This document shows, piece by piece, positions 32,544-41,526 of a DNA stretch of 64,000 nucleotides (the stretch's first letter is position 1; the number at the start of each line of letters is the position of its first letter). The translations under genes and the position numbers were made by a program. The DNA is from Candidatus Nitrosotalea okcheonensis (GTDB lineage Archaea > Thermoproteota > Nitrososphaeria > Nitrososphaerales > Nitrosopumilaceae), in assembly GCF_900177045.1 (NCBI RefSeq), contig NZ_LT841358.1, positions 141,073 through 205,072 on the forward strand, in the 5' to 3' direction. The notes beneath the pieces are model-generated. The model worked only from the letters and a program-made list of their open reading frames with translations. It did not search any database and had not been told where the DNA came from.

Positions 32544-33614
32544 GTGAAGGCCCTAGTCTATGAAAAATACGCTCCCGATGATGATTATGAAAAAATACTC
32601 AAGGTAATGGACGTACCTGAGCCTACGCCAAAACCCAACGAGGTAGTCTTTAAGGTTGTAACAGCAGGATTGAACTATGATGATATCTGGGGAATGCGTG
32701 GAAAACCAATACAAATACCAATGCCTCACATTTCAGGAACTGATGCAGCAGGTCAGGTTGTTGCAGTGGGTGAGGATGTTTCCACAATCGCAGTAGGAGA
32801 CAGAATTGTATCGCATGGTAATCTTTCCTGTAGGGTATGTGTCGCATGCACAGAAGGCCGTGAATATGATTGTAGGTACAGGAAAATCTGGGGTTTTCAA
32901 ACAGGTCCTTTATGGGGTGGATACTGTGAATATGCGCACCTACCTGAGATGAATGTTGTAAAAATTCCTGAAAATGTATCATATGAAGATGCAGCAGCTG
33001 CGTCTATGACAATGACAACATCTTGGCACATGCTTGTGGGAAGAGCAAAAATCCAGCCTGGTCAAACAGTACTCATAATGGGTGGAGGTTCGGGTATGGG
33101 CACATTTGGAATTCAAATTGCCAAACTCTATGGTTGTGATGTGATTGCAACTGCAAGTTCAAACAAATTAGAAGAATGTCTAAAACTCGGTGCAGATTTT
33201 GCAGTGGATCATAGAAAAGAAGACTGGGACAAACAGGTCTTTACAATATCTAAAGACTTGGCAAAACAAAAGCAATCAAGTCCTGGAATTGATGTAATTT
33301 TTGAGCATATTGGAGGTTCACATTGGAACAAGGAACTTGCTTTGCTAAAATATGGTGCCACTATTGTTACAACTGGCGCTACAACTGGATATGATGTAAT
33401 CTCTGATCTGAGACATATATTTTTCAAAGGGACTAATATCTTGGGCTCTACTCAAGGAACACGTTCTGAGCTTGAATCTGGAATTTTTTGGATGTCTAAA
33501 GGAAAGATAAAATCTATAGTTGACTCGATCTATACGTTTGAAAATGCAGTTGAAGCTCACACAAAAATGTTACAGGGAAACTTGTTTGGAAAAATATTGA
33601 TGAAACCTGGATGA
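32544..33614 (+). CDS. Zinc-containing MDR alcohol dehydrogenase
   Basis: The 356-residue protein starts with GTG. It has the GroES-like domain with GLNYDDIWGMRG, HISGTDAAGQVVAVGED, and a structural zinc lobe CRVCVACTEGREYDC (residues about 93-107). The Rossmann part has GGGSGMGTFGIQIAKLYGCD and DVIFEHIGG. The pattern resembles quinone-oxidoreductase and crotonyl-CoA-reductase-like MDR members annotated in Nitrososphaeria. It follows the aldo/keto reductase by 45 bases on the same strand, so the two may be co-expressed. Confidence 0.85.
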   Translation: MKALVYEKYAPDDDYEKILKVMDVPEPTPKPNEVVFKVVTAGLNYDDIWGMRGKPIQIPMPHISGTDAAGQVVAVGEDVSTIAVGDRIVSHGNLSCRVCVACTEGREYDCRYRKIWGFQTGPLWGGYCEYAHLPEMNVVKIPENVSYEDAAAASMTMTTSWHMLVGRAKIQPGQTVLIMGGGSGMGTFGIQIAKLYGCDVIATASSNKLEECLKLGADFAVDHRKEDWDKQVFTISKDLAKQKQSSPGIDVIFEHIGGSHWNKELALLKYGATIVTTGATTGYDVISDLRHIFFKGTNILGSTQGTRSELESGIFWMSKGKIKSIVDSIYTFENAVEAHTKMLQGNLFGKILMKPG

Positions 33615-33647
33615 GTTGTACAATTCAACACTATATGTTTTTAGACT

Positions 33648-34262
33648 ATGACGTTATACCTTAAGATGTTGACATCGAAACTGCTTTGTATATTTATGGT
33701 ACTATTGATCCTTAATGTCACTTTGTTGTCGTCAATGCATGTAGGGTATGCGCAAACTACAAACTTTTCTACCAAGGGCGCAGTAGCCGGAAACAGTAAC
33801 TTTCGAGGTGCGATAATGTGGACAATAATTGATGGAAACAAGGGCACAATAATAATCCAATCTCCTGTTGGTAGAGGACTGGTTCATACTTCGATATCTC
33901 CAAGTACTACATGTGGTTCATCTGTGCCTACATGTCTCTCCTCTAATGTTATTGATGCTACTGATACCGACATATTCAAAGCAGGAGATACTACCAGATT
34001 TTCAATTGACCTAAATGCAAAACAAGAAACTGTTTCAATACTTACTGGTGTTTTGGCTGGGGTTGATGTTACTGTAAATCTTTCTAAAGTGTGGAATGCA
34101 ACTTCTGTCTCTGCAGGAGTAAACTCTACAACATCTTCTAACGCGACCGCAATGATAAACTCTACAACATCTTCTAACGCGACTGCAATGGTGCACTCTC
34201 CAGCACCTAGACATTTTACTCTGTCATTGAATGAATCTGTAGGTATCAGCGGAAAAGGCTAA
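33648..34262 (+). CDS. Secreted Thr/Ser/Asn-rich protein
   Basis: The 204-residue protein has a signal peptide ending near GYA-QTT, a beta-rich domain with one Cys pair (TTCGSSVPTCLSS), and two tandem copies of NSTTSSNATAM before a short SLNESVGISGKG end. The repeats are encoded by nearly identical DNA, indicating recent duplication. Many N-x-S/T sites imply glycosylation. No membrane anchor is visible at the C-terminus. Confidence 0.65.
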   Translation: MTLYLKMLTSKLLCIFMVLLILNVTLLSSMHVGYAQTTNFSTKGAVAGNSNFRGAIMWTIIDGNKGTIIIQSPVGRGLVHTSISPSTTCGSSVPTCLSSNVIDATDTDIFKAGDTTRFSIDLNAKQETVSILTGVLAGVDVTVNLSKVWNATSVSAGVNSTTSSNATAMINSTTSSNATAMVHSPAPRHFTLSLNESVGISGKG

Positions 34263-34320
34263 GCCTGGGATACCTGAAAAATTTCTTGGCAACTAAAACA
34301 CAAATGAACCAATAGTATCT

Positions 34321-34485
34321 TTAGGAGCGATGTCTTTTGACCTTTTGACTTTTGCCCATAAGTAACATTAGGAATGTGCTGTTGTCAAGTTCTGGGTCTT
34401 CCTGTTTTGCTTTTTTTACTGCTTTGGCAAACTGATGAAAGGTTTCAACTTTCACCGTGATTGTCTTGTATTCTTTTCTTGGCAT
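34321..34485 (-). CDS. 54-residue basic protein, ribbon-helix-helix-like
   Basis: The frame runs from ATG (34485) to TAA (34321). The product has an initial strand-like RKEYKTITVKVETFHQF, a helix AKAVKKAKQEDPEL, a turn and a second helix NSTFLMLLMGKSQ, followed by a basic end KVKRHRS. A strand plus two helices is the ribbon-helix-helix plan of small archaeal DNA-binding proteins. A role as a transcription regulator or nucleoid factor is inferred. It is convergent with the 33648 gene. Confidence 0.55.
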   Translation of the reverse strand: MPRKEYKTITVKVETFHQFAKAVKKAKQEDPELDNSTFLMLLMGKSQKVKRHRS

Positions 34486-34645
34486 AGTTAGACTCGTCCG
34501 GTACTATTGATAAACAATGCGTAGAATTTTTTTATGAAATTGTCCAAATACTGTCCAAAACACGAAAAAATATTTGTAATATTACCTTAAACAGAAACCA
34601 CATATGTACACCAAGTTGTACCGTTGTCACATTTGTGTCAAAAAC
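34486..34645. other. Promoter region of the minus-strand basic-protein gene
   Basis: AT-rich, no coding frame. GTAATATTACC near 34574-34584 is a short palindrome-like element. It lies between the minus-strand gene and the RNA candidate. Confidence 0.3.
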
Positions 34646-34727
34646 AATCTCAACGATCGAAAGGGAGATTAACGTAGTTGATTATTCAAGATGGGACAAC
34701 GCTGGAGCCATATCTCCTATCTCTGAT
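34646..34727 (+). ncRNA. Candidate structured RNA, copy 2 of a two-member family
   Basis: GGGAGAT (34663-34669) pairs with ATCTCCT (34712-34718), enclosing GTTG (34677-34680) and CAAC (34697-34700). The primary blocks GGGAG.AT.AAYGTWGTT, AAGWTGGG and ATCTCTGA match the copy at 947-1050, while both stems differ in sequence and stay paired. An alternative pairing of AATCTC (34646-34651) with GAGATT (34665-34670) competes with the outer stem, a switch-like arrangement. It lies about 190 bases before ATG 34918, much as copy 1 lies before the gene at 1223. Confidence 0.4.
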
Positions 34728-34917
34728 TAATTATAACGTAAACACATTTTGAATTAATTGGAAAATTCTTTCAAATATTGTATTGGGTATGGTACTGATA
34801 AAGGTCCTTAATTCTATGTAACTGAGATTGTAATATTTTTATCACACAAGGCTTCTGCACTTACAATCCTAAACCTTTTAGTCAAATCTGTAAACAATTA
34901 CCCTTATTTTTAATGGA
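34728..34917. other. AT-rich leader or promoter region
   Basis: No coding frame is seen. Several TATA-like strings (TTTTTATC, CCTTATTTTTAATGG) lie before ATG 34918, the closest of them only about ten bases away. Confidence 0.3.
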
Positions 34918-35655
34918 ATGGATTCTAAAATCACGGACAAATATTGTACATATGATGGTCGTAAGGTGGATGAAACTCTAAGCAACCTATGTAAACTGTG
35001 TGGATATGTCTATTGTAGAGAACATTTGTTGCCACAGAGACATCGATGCGCAATGTTGCAAAATGTGGAATATGTTAAAACTGATTCATTTTCAAGTATG
35101 GATCAATCTACTTCATCTGATAAATTCGAAAAAACTTTGGACAGATCAGTTACTCAAATAGAGACTAGTGTGGAAAAAATAAGTGTACCAATAACTCGTA
35201 CTGTAGAAGATGCTACTTATTGGTTATCTGATTGCTTAAAAGATGCACAGAATATGATAATAGAACATCATCATGAAAAACCCGATGACATGAATTTTGG
35301 AGACTGTGCAACATTCTTTGCGAGTAAGACTTTTGGTGTGAAAATACAAAACAATGATAATGCTTCTGGTGATATCAATATGATCAGAGATCTACCAAGT
35401 CAACCATCTTACACAATATGTATCAATGATGTGCTCGGTTATGATACTAGAGACAACAGACGAATGGTAACAATTATTCTCATCCATCAACTACTGCATG
35501 CTATTCATCCTTCTAGAATGCATGACTCCACAAATAAACAAAATGGTATCAATAGGCTAGAGCATGAAATTGCAAATAAGGCAAGTTATCACGATGGATT
35601 GTTAAACTTGGAAAGTCTGTATCAGTGTGACAAGATTACTCATTGTCATGTTTAG
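34918..35655 (+). CDS. AN1-type zinc finger protein with a degenerate zincin domain
   Basis: The 245-residue protein opens with an AN1-like finger: CTYDGRKVDETLSNLCKLCG, then YVYCREHLLPQRHRC. A Ser-rich and coiled linker follows. The C-terminal domain has a zincin-like helix IILIHQLLHAIHPSRMHD (residues about 190-207) and then LEHEIANKASYH. Where an HExxH would be expected the sequence is HQLLH, so the catalytic Glu is Gln. It may bind zinc without cleaving peptide bonds, or be an inactive relative. No membrane segment is present. Confidence 0.65.
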   Translation: MDSKITDKYCTYDGRKVDETLSNLCKLCGYVYCREHLLPQRHRCAMLQNVEYVKTDSFSSMDQSTSSDKFEKTLDRSVTQIETSVEKISVPITRTVEDATYWLSDCLKDAQNMIIEHHHEKPDDMNFGDCATFFASKTFGVKIQNNDNASGDINMIRDLPSQPSYTICINDVLGYDTRDNRRMVTIILIHQLLHAIHPSRMHDSTNKQNGINRLEHEIANKASYHDGLLNLESLYQCDKITHCHV

Positions 35656-35662
35656 ACAGTTT

Positions 35663-35962
35663 TTAATATTTTTTTCTAAGTTCTTTTAACTGTTCATATT
35701 CTTCCTGTGTCTTGTTGGATTTGATTCCGGGCTTGTTTCTTGGTCTTGATCTTACCATGCAATTACAGCAATTGCAATACAAATCCATGGTATTTTCCGT
35801 TGCAGGTTTGTCTTCTCTGTCATGACATGCCTCTCTTGACATAAAGACTCCGCAAATCTGACATCTGACTTGGCCTGACAAATAACGACTAGAACCATCT
35901 CTTGGTTTTCTAACCTTGTGTTCTTTACACAGCCCTTTACAAATGCCTTTGTCTTTGTTCAT
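35663..35962 (-). CDS. Cys-rich zinc-binding protein
   Basis: The 99-residue protein is basic with many potential zinc ligands: CKGLCKEHKV, RCQICGVFMSREACHD, and YCNCCNCMVRSRPRNK. The order CxxxC, CxxC, CxCCxC suggests two or more zinc sites. A helical tail QEEYEQLKELRKKY ends it. It is convergent with the AN1 gene, seven bases apart. The RSRPRNKPG tract would favour nucleic-acid binding, which is inference. Confidence 0.6.
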   Translation of the reverse strand: MNKDKGICKGLCKEHKVRKPRDGSSRYLSGQVRCQICGVFMSREACHDREDKPATENTMDLYCNCCNCMVRSRPRNKPGIKSNKTQEEYEQLKELRKKY

Positions 35963-36267
35963 GATTTACTCTATTATGAGAGAATAAACACTGCTTTAAT
36001 TTGATTCTGTTTATTTTATCATGGTTTCTTGTTTTGGGATTCTTGTAGTTAGTTCTAGCATATGCGCGAAAACTATGTTATATTAGGCTAATATCATGTA
36101 CAATGAGTAACTAGGCACGATTTCTCTTAACACTGCACGCACAAATATTTTCTACAGGTTTGTTCATCTCAAAGAAGCTACTGGTTTATTGGTGCATTAA
36201 CAATAAATTTTGTATGCATAATACGCATTCTTTTTATCTTTTTACTGGATATGTGGAGTAGTATGAC
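35963..36267. other. Divergent promoter region of about 300 bases
   Basis: No coding frame is seen. The stretch separates the minus-strand zinc protein from the NDH-2 gene. CTTTTTATCTTTTTAC near 36230-36245 is a TATA-like element about 30 bases before ATG 36268. Confidence 0.4.
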
Positions 36268-37650
36268 ATGATACGAAAATTCAACACAAACAATCCTGCA
36301 AAAACCAAGATATTGATACTGGGAGGAGGATTTGCTGGAAGCAACGTATTGCGCGAAATGCAAAAACAATCCGAAAGAAATGACGTGGAAATTACTTTGG
36401 TAAGTCAAGATAATTTTTTCCTTTTTACACCTATGTTACCAGAAGTCTCATCTGGGATGCTTCATGCAAGCGATATAACTACACCAATTCGTTCTTTTTG
36501 TAAAACTGCAAACTTTTGCCATGCAAAGATTCTCTCAATTGACATAGAAAACAAACATGTTTCCATAATTAGAATATTTGATCAAAAAGAAACTGTATTA
36601 GAATATGACTATCTAGTACTTGCACTTGGTAGCAAAGATAATTTCTTTGGAAACATTAACATTGAAGAATTTGCATTTACTATAAAAACACTAGAAGACG
36701 CAATAGCAATTAGAAATCATATAATTAGTGTACTGGAATGTGCAGATCAAGAAAGAGATCAAATTCTTCAAGAACAGCTTTTGAGATTTGTTGTAGTTGG
36801 CGGGGGATTTGCAGGTGTTGAGATTGCTACCGAAATACATCATTTTTTACAAGATGCAACAAAAAACTATTACAAAAATATTGATTCTGCAAAAATTCGT
36901 ACTATTATTGTATCTGCAAGAGAAGGAATTTTGCCTGAGGTTGGAGAAGAACTCGGTAAATTTGCACTTGATCATGTTAGAAAATCGGGGATCGAAGTAA
37001 TCACAAATACTAAAGCAGTTGATGCTGGAGAAGATCACGTGCTTTTGAGTGACAATACCATAATTCCATGTGCTACATTGATTTGGGCAGGGGGAGTTAC
37101 GGTAGATCCGTTGATATCTACACTCAGGTGCGAACATGGTCAATCTGGCCGCTTGGTCGTTGATCAGTATATGAGATTAAAAGACTATCCTAGCATTTTT
37201 GCGTTAGGAGACTGTGCTAATCTGGTTGATAGTAAAACTAACATTGTATATCCCACCACTGCACAAATTGCTATAAGGCAAGCCAAACTAGTCTCAGAAA
37301 ATTTGATTGCAGAGATTACAGGTACAATGAATTCTATGAAGCCATTTCTGTATCATAACAAAGGGGTGATGGCCACAATAGGCAAGAGAACTGGAGTTGC
37401 ACTTCTAAATGGCAGAAAAATATATGGATTTACTGCATGGCTCTTGTGGAGATCATTTTATTGGACCCACTTGCCAACACGTGAAAAGAAGATCAAAGTT
37501 GGATTTGACTGGTTTCTTAGCTTGATCTTCCGTGCTGATATAATGACTGTGGGATTCATCAAGAAAAAGACTTTGAGTAGATTAGAAACCCCTATCTATT
37601 CTGCAATAGAACGTGGTATTGATCAGTCTCAAAATACATCATACCTGTGA
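36268..37650 (+). CDS. ndh: Type II NADH dehydrogenase (NDH-2)
   Basis: The 460-residue flavoprotein has two Rossmann motifs: ILGGGFAGSNVLREM (FAD, residues about 17-31) and VVVGGGFAGVEIATEI (NADH, about 175-190). Also present are YDYLVLALGSKDN, ATLIWAGGV and the late FAD motif FALGDCANL. The C-terminal part has WLLWRSFYW and IKVGFDWFLSLIFR, amphipathic segments that attach NDH-2 to the membrane face. It would oxidise NADH and reduce quinone without pumping protons. It is followed by two FMN reductase-type genes. Confidence 0.85.
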   Translation: MIRKFNTNNPAKTKILILGGGFAGSNVLREMQKQSERNDVEITLVSQDNFFLFTPMLPEVSSGMLHASDITTPIRSFCKTANFCHAKILSIDIENKHVSIIRIFDQKETVLEYDYLVLALGSKDNFFGNINIEEFAFTIKTLEDAIAIRNHIISVLECADQERDQILQEQLLRFVVVGGGFAGVEIATEIHHFLQDATKNYYKNIDSAKIRTIIVSAREGILPEVGEELGKFALDHVRKSGIEVITNTKAVDAGEDHVLLSDNTIIPCATLIWAGGVTVDPLISTLRCEHGQSGRLVVDQYMRLKDYPSIFALGDCANLVDSKTNIVYPTTAQIAIRQAKLVSENLIAEITGTMNSMKPFLYHNKGVMATIGKRTGVALLNGRKIYGFTAWLLWRSFYWTHLPTREKKIKVGFDWFLSLIFRADIMTVGFIKKKTLSRLETPIYSAIERGIDQSQNTSYL

Positions 37651-37700
37651 ATATATTTTTGAAGTGATTATATTATACAGATTTTATTTTACAACAAACC

Positions 37701-38321
37701 ATGAAGACGCTGCTTGTAAAATATACACCACGGGAAGAAAGATCTAGTAGCAAAAAATTATTGGATGCTTTTAAAAATGAAATAAAAAACTCGGAAATTG
37801 AGATTCTTGATCTCTGCATTGATATTCCAGACTTGTTCAATCCTGAAAGAATAGATGCATACATTCACAGGAACTATCTAAAAGAAGAACTTTCTCAAGA
37901 ACAAAAGAAATCTTTGGAAAAAATGGATCGGATGACTCACCAAGTACAATCTGCAGATGTCGTTGTAATTGCTTTTCCAATGCATAATTTTTCAATGCCT
38001 GCCTCAGTAAAAGCATGGTTTGATTCCGTTATGTTAAAGGGCCAAACATGGGATACTGATAGTGGAAAATATTTTGGTTTGATGGCTAACAAAAAAGCAC
38101 TGATAATTATCTCATCTGGTGGAGTTTATACTAATAATCAAATGATAAACTGGGAACATGCCATGTCTCTTGCCAAAATCGAATTCCAATTCATGGGGTT
38201 CTCAGATGTCAGGGGAATCTTAAACGAGGGTATGAATGCAGTAGGCGAAACCATGTCTAGTAGTATTCAAAAATCCCTTGATGATGTCCAAAAAATAGCA
38301 ACAGAGTGGTATGGAATCTAA
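37701..38321 (+). CDS. FMN-dependent NADH-azoreductase-like flavoprotein
   Basis: The 206-residue protein has a flavodoxin-like fold: a first strand TLLVKYTPREERSSSKKLL with the phosphate-binding Ser cluster, ADVVVIAFPMHNFSMPASVKAWFD (the AzoR-type PMHNFS FMN loop), and KALIIISSGGVYT. The length and motifs fit AzoR. It lies 50 bases downstream of the NDH-2 gene. Azoreductases reduce quinones and related compounds with NAD(P)H; here a quinone-detoxifying role beside NDH-2 is inferred. Confidence 0.8.
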   Translation: MKTLLVKYTPREERSSSKKLLDAFKNEIKNSEIEILDLCIDIPDLFNPERIDAYIHRNYLKEELSQEQKKSLEKMDRMTHQVQSADVVVIAFPMHNFSMPASVKAWFDSVMLKGQTWDTDSGKYFGLMANKKALIIISSGGVYTNNQMINWEHAMSLAKIEFQFMGFSDVRGILNEGMNAVGETMSSSIQKSLDDVQKIATEWYGI

Positions 38322-38384
38322 ACACGTGTCATATTTACCAGGTTGCTATGAAAAATATTTTGTATAACATAAAGCATACGTGTT

Positions 38385-38582
38385 TTATCCATACCAAGGA
38401 AAGTTTTCTTTATCTGCTTTTTTTGGAAGCTCCTCTATTATTGCTTGTACTACTTCTGTGTGATTGTATGTTATGTGCCGTAAAAATTTCTTAGAATTCT
38501 CATCTGTGGGAATGTTTTCATTTATTTCTCTGATGATGTCTTTGCATTCTCTGCATGGATTGAACTCTATGTAAAATTTCAA
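38385..38582 (-). CDS. Hypothetical 65-residue protein with a CxxC
   Basis: The product MKFYIEFNPCRECKDIIREI... has one CxxC (CREC), a helical middle NSKKFLRHITYNHTEVVQAI and a charged end. A single CxxC near the N-terminus followed by a helix resembles a thioredoxin-like redox site or a half zinc site, but the chain is too short for a full thioredoxin. It sits between two FMN reductase-type genes on the opposite strand. Confidence 0.45.
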   Translation of the reverse strand: MKFYIEFNPCRECKDIIREINENIPTDENSKKFLRHITYNHTEVVQAIIEELPKKADKENFPWYG

Positions 38583-38714
38583 ATTATGTAGTGCCCTCCA
38601 AATGATGCTTGGAGATGTCTCATATTATTTGACTTGGAATTGTAAAACTTGGTCACACCTTGTCTGACTCTGTCTAAAACAAGATTATTTATCTCAGAAA
38701 AATGAGGGGTATGT

Positions 38715-39296
38715 ATGACACTTAGAGTGCTAGGCATCGGATCTAGTTTGCGTGCTAATGCTTCCAGTACCACTGGGTTATCTGTTACACTAGATCTTGC
38801 AAAAAAATATGGAGCAGAAACGCGATTGTTAGACCTCAAGCAAAATAAGTTACCATTGTATGATCCAGGTGAAAGCCAGTCAAGTCCTGAAATAAAGAAA
38901 ACAAAAGGTGATGTAATATGGGCTGATGCCTTGATTCTTTCCACCCCTGACTATCATGGTTCAATGTCAGGAGCAATGAAGAACTTTCTTGATTATTTTT
39001 GGGCAGAATTTGCAGGGAAAACCTTTGGATACATCTGCGCATCGCATGAAAAAGGTCTGACTGCAATGGATCAAATGAGAACGGCGGTACGACAATGTTA
39101 TGGCTGGAGTATGCCATATGGGATATCTATAAGCGATAGCGAAGATTTTACAGGCGGTAAAATAAATCCCAAGCTAGAATCACGATTAGATATGTTGGCA
39201 CGAGATCTGGTTGTTTATGGCAGTCTTTTACGTCAGCAATTTATACGAGACTTGGATGATACTGCCAACACCTTTGCATCTAGATATGGAAAATGA
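38715..39296 (+). CDS. NADPH-dependent FMN reductase (SsuE/ChrR-type)
   Basis: The 193-residue flavodoxin-fold protein has the FMN loop GIGSSLRANASSTTGLSV, ADALILSTPDYHGSMSGAMKNFLDYF (the PxYxxSxxGxxKN motif) and the pocket GKTFGYICASHEKG. It belongs to the NADPH_dep FMN reductase family. With AzoR and NDH-2 upstream it forms a group of FMN/FAD oxidoreductases on one strand. The substrate (quinone, chromate, free FMN) cannot be told. Confidence 0.85.
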   Translation: MTLRVLGIGSSLRANASSTTGLSVTLDLAKKYGAETRLLDLKQNKLPLYDPGESQSSPEIKKTKGDVIWADALILSTPDYHGSMSGAMKNFLDYFWAEFAGKTFGYICASHEKGLTAMDQMRTAVRQCYGWSMPYGISISDSEDFTGGKINPKLESRLDMLARDLVVYGSLLRQQFIRDLDDTANTFASRYGK

Positions 39297-39336
39297 TTTT
39301 AAATAATTTCTTGTTTATACATTTGTCATTTTACAA

Positions 39337-39751
39337 TTAGGACCGGGCAGTAGGAATGTTGAGATACTTCACTTGTGACCTTTCAAGAAGCGATTTTTTA
39401 AAACCTCCAAACCCGCGTGAACTCATTATTATCAAATCAACATTATGAGATTTTGCGTATGAAAGCAATGAATCTGTATTGATCTTACTTTTAATATCTC
39501 GGTTTTGTACAGCATCTTTAATTTTTTTAATTGGGATTCTAGGACAAGTTGATTTCTCAGCGTCTTCTTTTAGCAGCCTTGCTAGCTAAATGTCTGCCGC
39601 ACCAAAATATAGATCTGTTGGAGCCTGTGTTGAAATACATGTTATGATACCTAATACTAGAACTGTATTTTTCAGCAAGATCTATAGCATATTCAAATGC
39701 ATGGGAGACAGACTCTGATTTATTATATGGAATCACGATGTGATTTACCAT
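39337..39751 (-). pseudogene. Universal stress protein (UspA) gene, disrupted
   Basis: The start reads MVNHIVIPYNKSESVSHAFE then YAIDLAEKYSS, the opening of a UspA domain. Coding then shifts frame to VLVLGIITCISTQAPTDLYF, is cut by TAG after GAADI, and continues in that frame as LARLLKEDAEKSTC through KINTDSLLSYAKSHNVDLII and MSSRGFGGFKKSLLERSQ to a TAA at 39337. The G-x-x-G style ATP loop region (SSRGFGGFKKSLL) remains intact. One frameshift and one nonsense codon separate it from a normal protein of about 138 residues, so the decay is recent. Confidence 0.75.
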
Positions 39752-39889
39752 TTGTCTGCTTGACTATGGTTTGATTTAAATAATTTTTTTTAGATTTTTG
39801 TCTCTTTTGTTCCGTCTGATTGCAAGTATGTTTGATTGTTCTACTTGTTCTCTTAAGATTTATTAGCAATATCGAAATAGGGTATCTCT

Positions 39890-40195
39890 ATGTTGTTTGG
39901 AGTCTTTGCAATACACAGTCCTGATTTATGCCCCATGAATAATAAAAATAGCAAAAAAATATTCCTGGGAATACAAGGGAAAATGAAGGCAACGCAAAAA
40001 AAGTTCAATATAAAAAAAATATTGGGTTTTTACATGTCTGTTCTTGAGCATGAATGGATAATAATTTTGGATGCAGAAAATGCACATGATATAGAGCAGA
40101 TGTGCATACAAGTAGGGATTTCAACTACGAGTACAGTGAAGATTGTTCCAATAAATGATATGCAAAAGGTAATGGATGCTCTAAAATCTGATTAA
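39890..40195 (+). CDS. Hypothetical 101-residue alpha/beta protein
   Basis: The product MLFGVFAIHSPDLCPMNNKN..., then KMKATQKKFNIKKILGFYMSVLEHEW split across residues 30-56 and IIILDAENAHDIEQMCIQVG, follows a beta-alpha-beta pattern like small ferredoxin-fold domains. The order strand, helix, strand (ILGFYMSVLEHEWIIILDA), helix and a final VKIVPIND strand is complete. I know of no assigned function. A good terminator hairpin lies 41 bases after the stop. Confidence 0.55.
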   Translation: MLFGVFAIHSPDLCPMNNKNSKKIFLGIQGKMKATQKKFNIKKILGFYMSVLEHEWIIILDAENAHDIEQMCIQVGISTTSTVKIVPINDMQKVMDALKSD

Positions 40196-40236
40196 TTTTT
40201 GTAAAAATAATGTTTTTTGAATTCCTTCAAAACATT

Positions 40237-40262
40237 CTATCTCATAAAGAGATAGTTTTTTT
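40237..40262 (+). terminator. Hairpin followed by a T run
   Basis: CTATCTC (40237-40243) and GAGATAG (40249-40255) form a perfect 7-bp stem with a five-base loop, followed by seven T residues. It lies between convergent genes and suits termination of the 39890 gene. Confidence 0.6.
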
Positions 40263-40353
40263 GCACTTGTAACAATCATGATTTTATGATGTTAAAACTA
40301 AGCGGGAATTGTTGTATGTGATAAAAAATACTGATAGCAAGTACTGACTAGTG

Positions 40354-41526
40354 TTATTTTTTATAAAACTTTTTTAATGCTCTGGATATGTTTTGTTGAA
40401 GTCTTAGGTCTCCTACATTTGATATGATGTTGTCATAACGTAATTGTTTTTTTGGTATTGTATTTGAAATTGCTACGGCTACGGCATAAAGTATTTCTGT
40501 CTCTATTTTGGATATGCCATGGTCCAAGATTGCTCTCATGATGTATGGAAAAACTAGAGCATTGTTTACTCTGTTGTGAAATTGATAGCTACCAGTAGCA
40601 ACAATTCTCGCACCTGCTTTTTTTGCAATAACTGGATCAATTTCCGGTTCTGGATTGGTAAGTGCAAAAACTATTGCATCCTTTTTCATTTTTTTTACTG
40701 TATCCTTTGTAATCAAATTACTTATTCCTGAGACTCCTATGAAGACATCTGCATTTTTTATAACATCTTCAAGAGATCCTTTCTCTCTTTTTGGATTGGT
40801 ATGTGCAGCAATCTCGTTTTTGTACTGGTTCATGTTTTTTCTTCTACCTTTGTATATTGCCCCTGTTGAATCTGACACAATCACATTTTTACATCCTGCA
40901 AATACGAGTATCTCTGTTATGCCTACACCGGCAGAGCCTGCTCCAGCTACAATTATCTTGACAGACTCTAATTGTTTTTTAACAAGCTTGAGTGCATTCA
41001 AAAGAGCTGCAAGTGCTACAACAGATGTACCATGTCTGTCATCATGAAATACAGGAACTGGTATTTTTTTTTGTAATTCTTGTGAAATATCAAGAACCTT
41101 TGGCGATTCAATATCTTCCAAATTTATTGCACCAAATGATGGTTCTATTGCAATTATTGTTTCAATTATCTTTTTTTTATCTGTTGTACTCAAACATATT
41201 GGAAATGCAGTGATTCTTGCATATTGTTTGTACAACATAGCTTTTCCTTCCATTACAGGCATTGCAGCATAAGGACCTATGTTTCCAAGACCTAGAATTC
41301 TTGTTCCATCCGTCACGATTGCTACATTGTTTCTTTTTGATGTGAGAACAAATTTTTTTTCTGGATGATCAAATACTTCTTTTGATACTGCTGCAACACC
41401 TGGTGTGTATATCATCTGAATTTCCTTAATGCTAAGACGGCGTGATTTTTGTCCTAGCAGTATAGTGCCTTTTAGTCTCTTATGATACATGATGGATTTT
41501 TTGGCAATATCGCGTGACGAAGACAC
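40354..41526 (-). CDS. NAD(P)-dependent malic enzyme
   Basis: The 390-residue protein shows the malic enzyme signatures in order: MIYTPGVAAVSKEVF, AIVTDGTRILGLGNIGPYAAMPVMEGKAML, INLEDIESPKVLDI, VPVFHDDRHGTSVVALAALLNALK with the divalent-metal site, a Rossmann GAGSAGVGITEILV and FALTNPEPEIDP. The length matches the short bacterial/archaeal form without the phosphotransacetylase domain. It decarboxylates malate to pyruvate with reduction of NAD(P). It is a single gene with its own promoter. Confidence 0.9.
   Translation of the reverse strand: MSSSRDIAKKSIMYHKRLKGTILLGQKSRRLSIKEIQMIYTPGVAAVSKEVFDHPEKKFVLTSKRNNVAIVTDGTRILGLGNIGPYAAMPVMEGKAMLYKQYARITAFPICLSTTDKKKIIETIIAIEPSFGAINLEDIESPKVLDISQELQKKIPVPVFHDDRHGTSVVALAALLNALKLVKKQLESVKIIVAGAGSAGVGITEILVFAGCKNVIVSDSTGAIYKGRRKNMNQYKNEIAAHTNPKREKGSLEDVIKNADVFIGVSGISNLITKDTVKKMKKDAIVFALTNPEPEIDPVIAKKAGARIVATGSYQFHNRVNNALVFPYIMRAILDHGISKIETEILYAVAVAISNTIPKKQLRYDNIISNVGDLRLQQNISRALKKFYKK

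Noticed and set aside
34663-34718. tRNA-like acceptor stem GGGAGAT/ATCTCCT
   Set aside because: The enclosed length is only 56 bases and there is no T arm; better explained as copy 2 of the structured RNA family.
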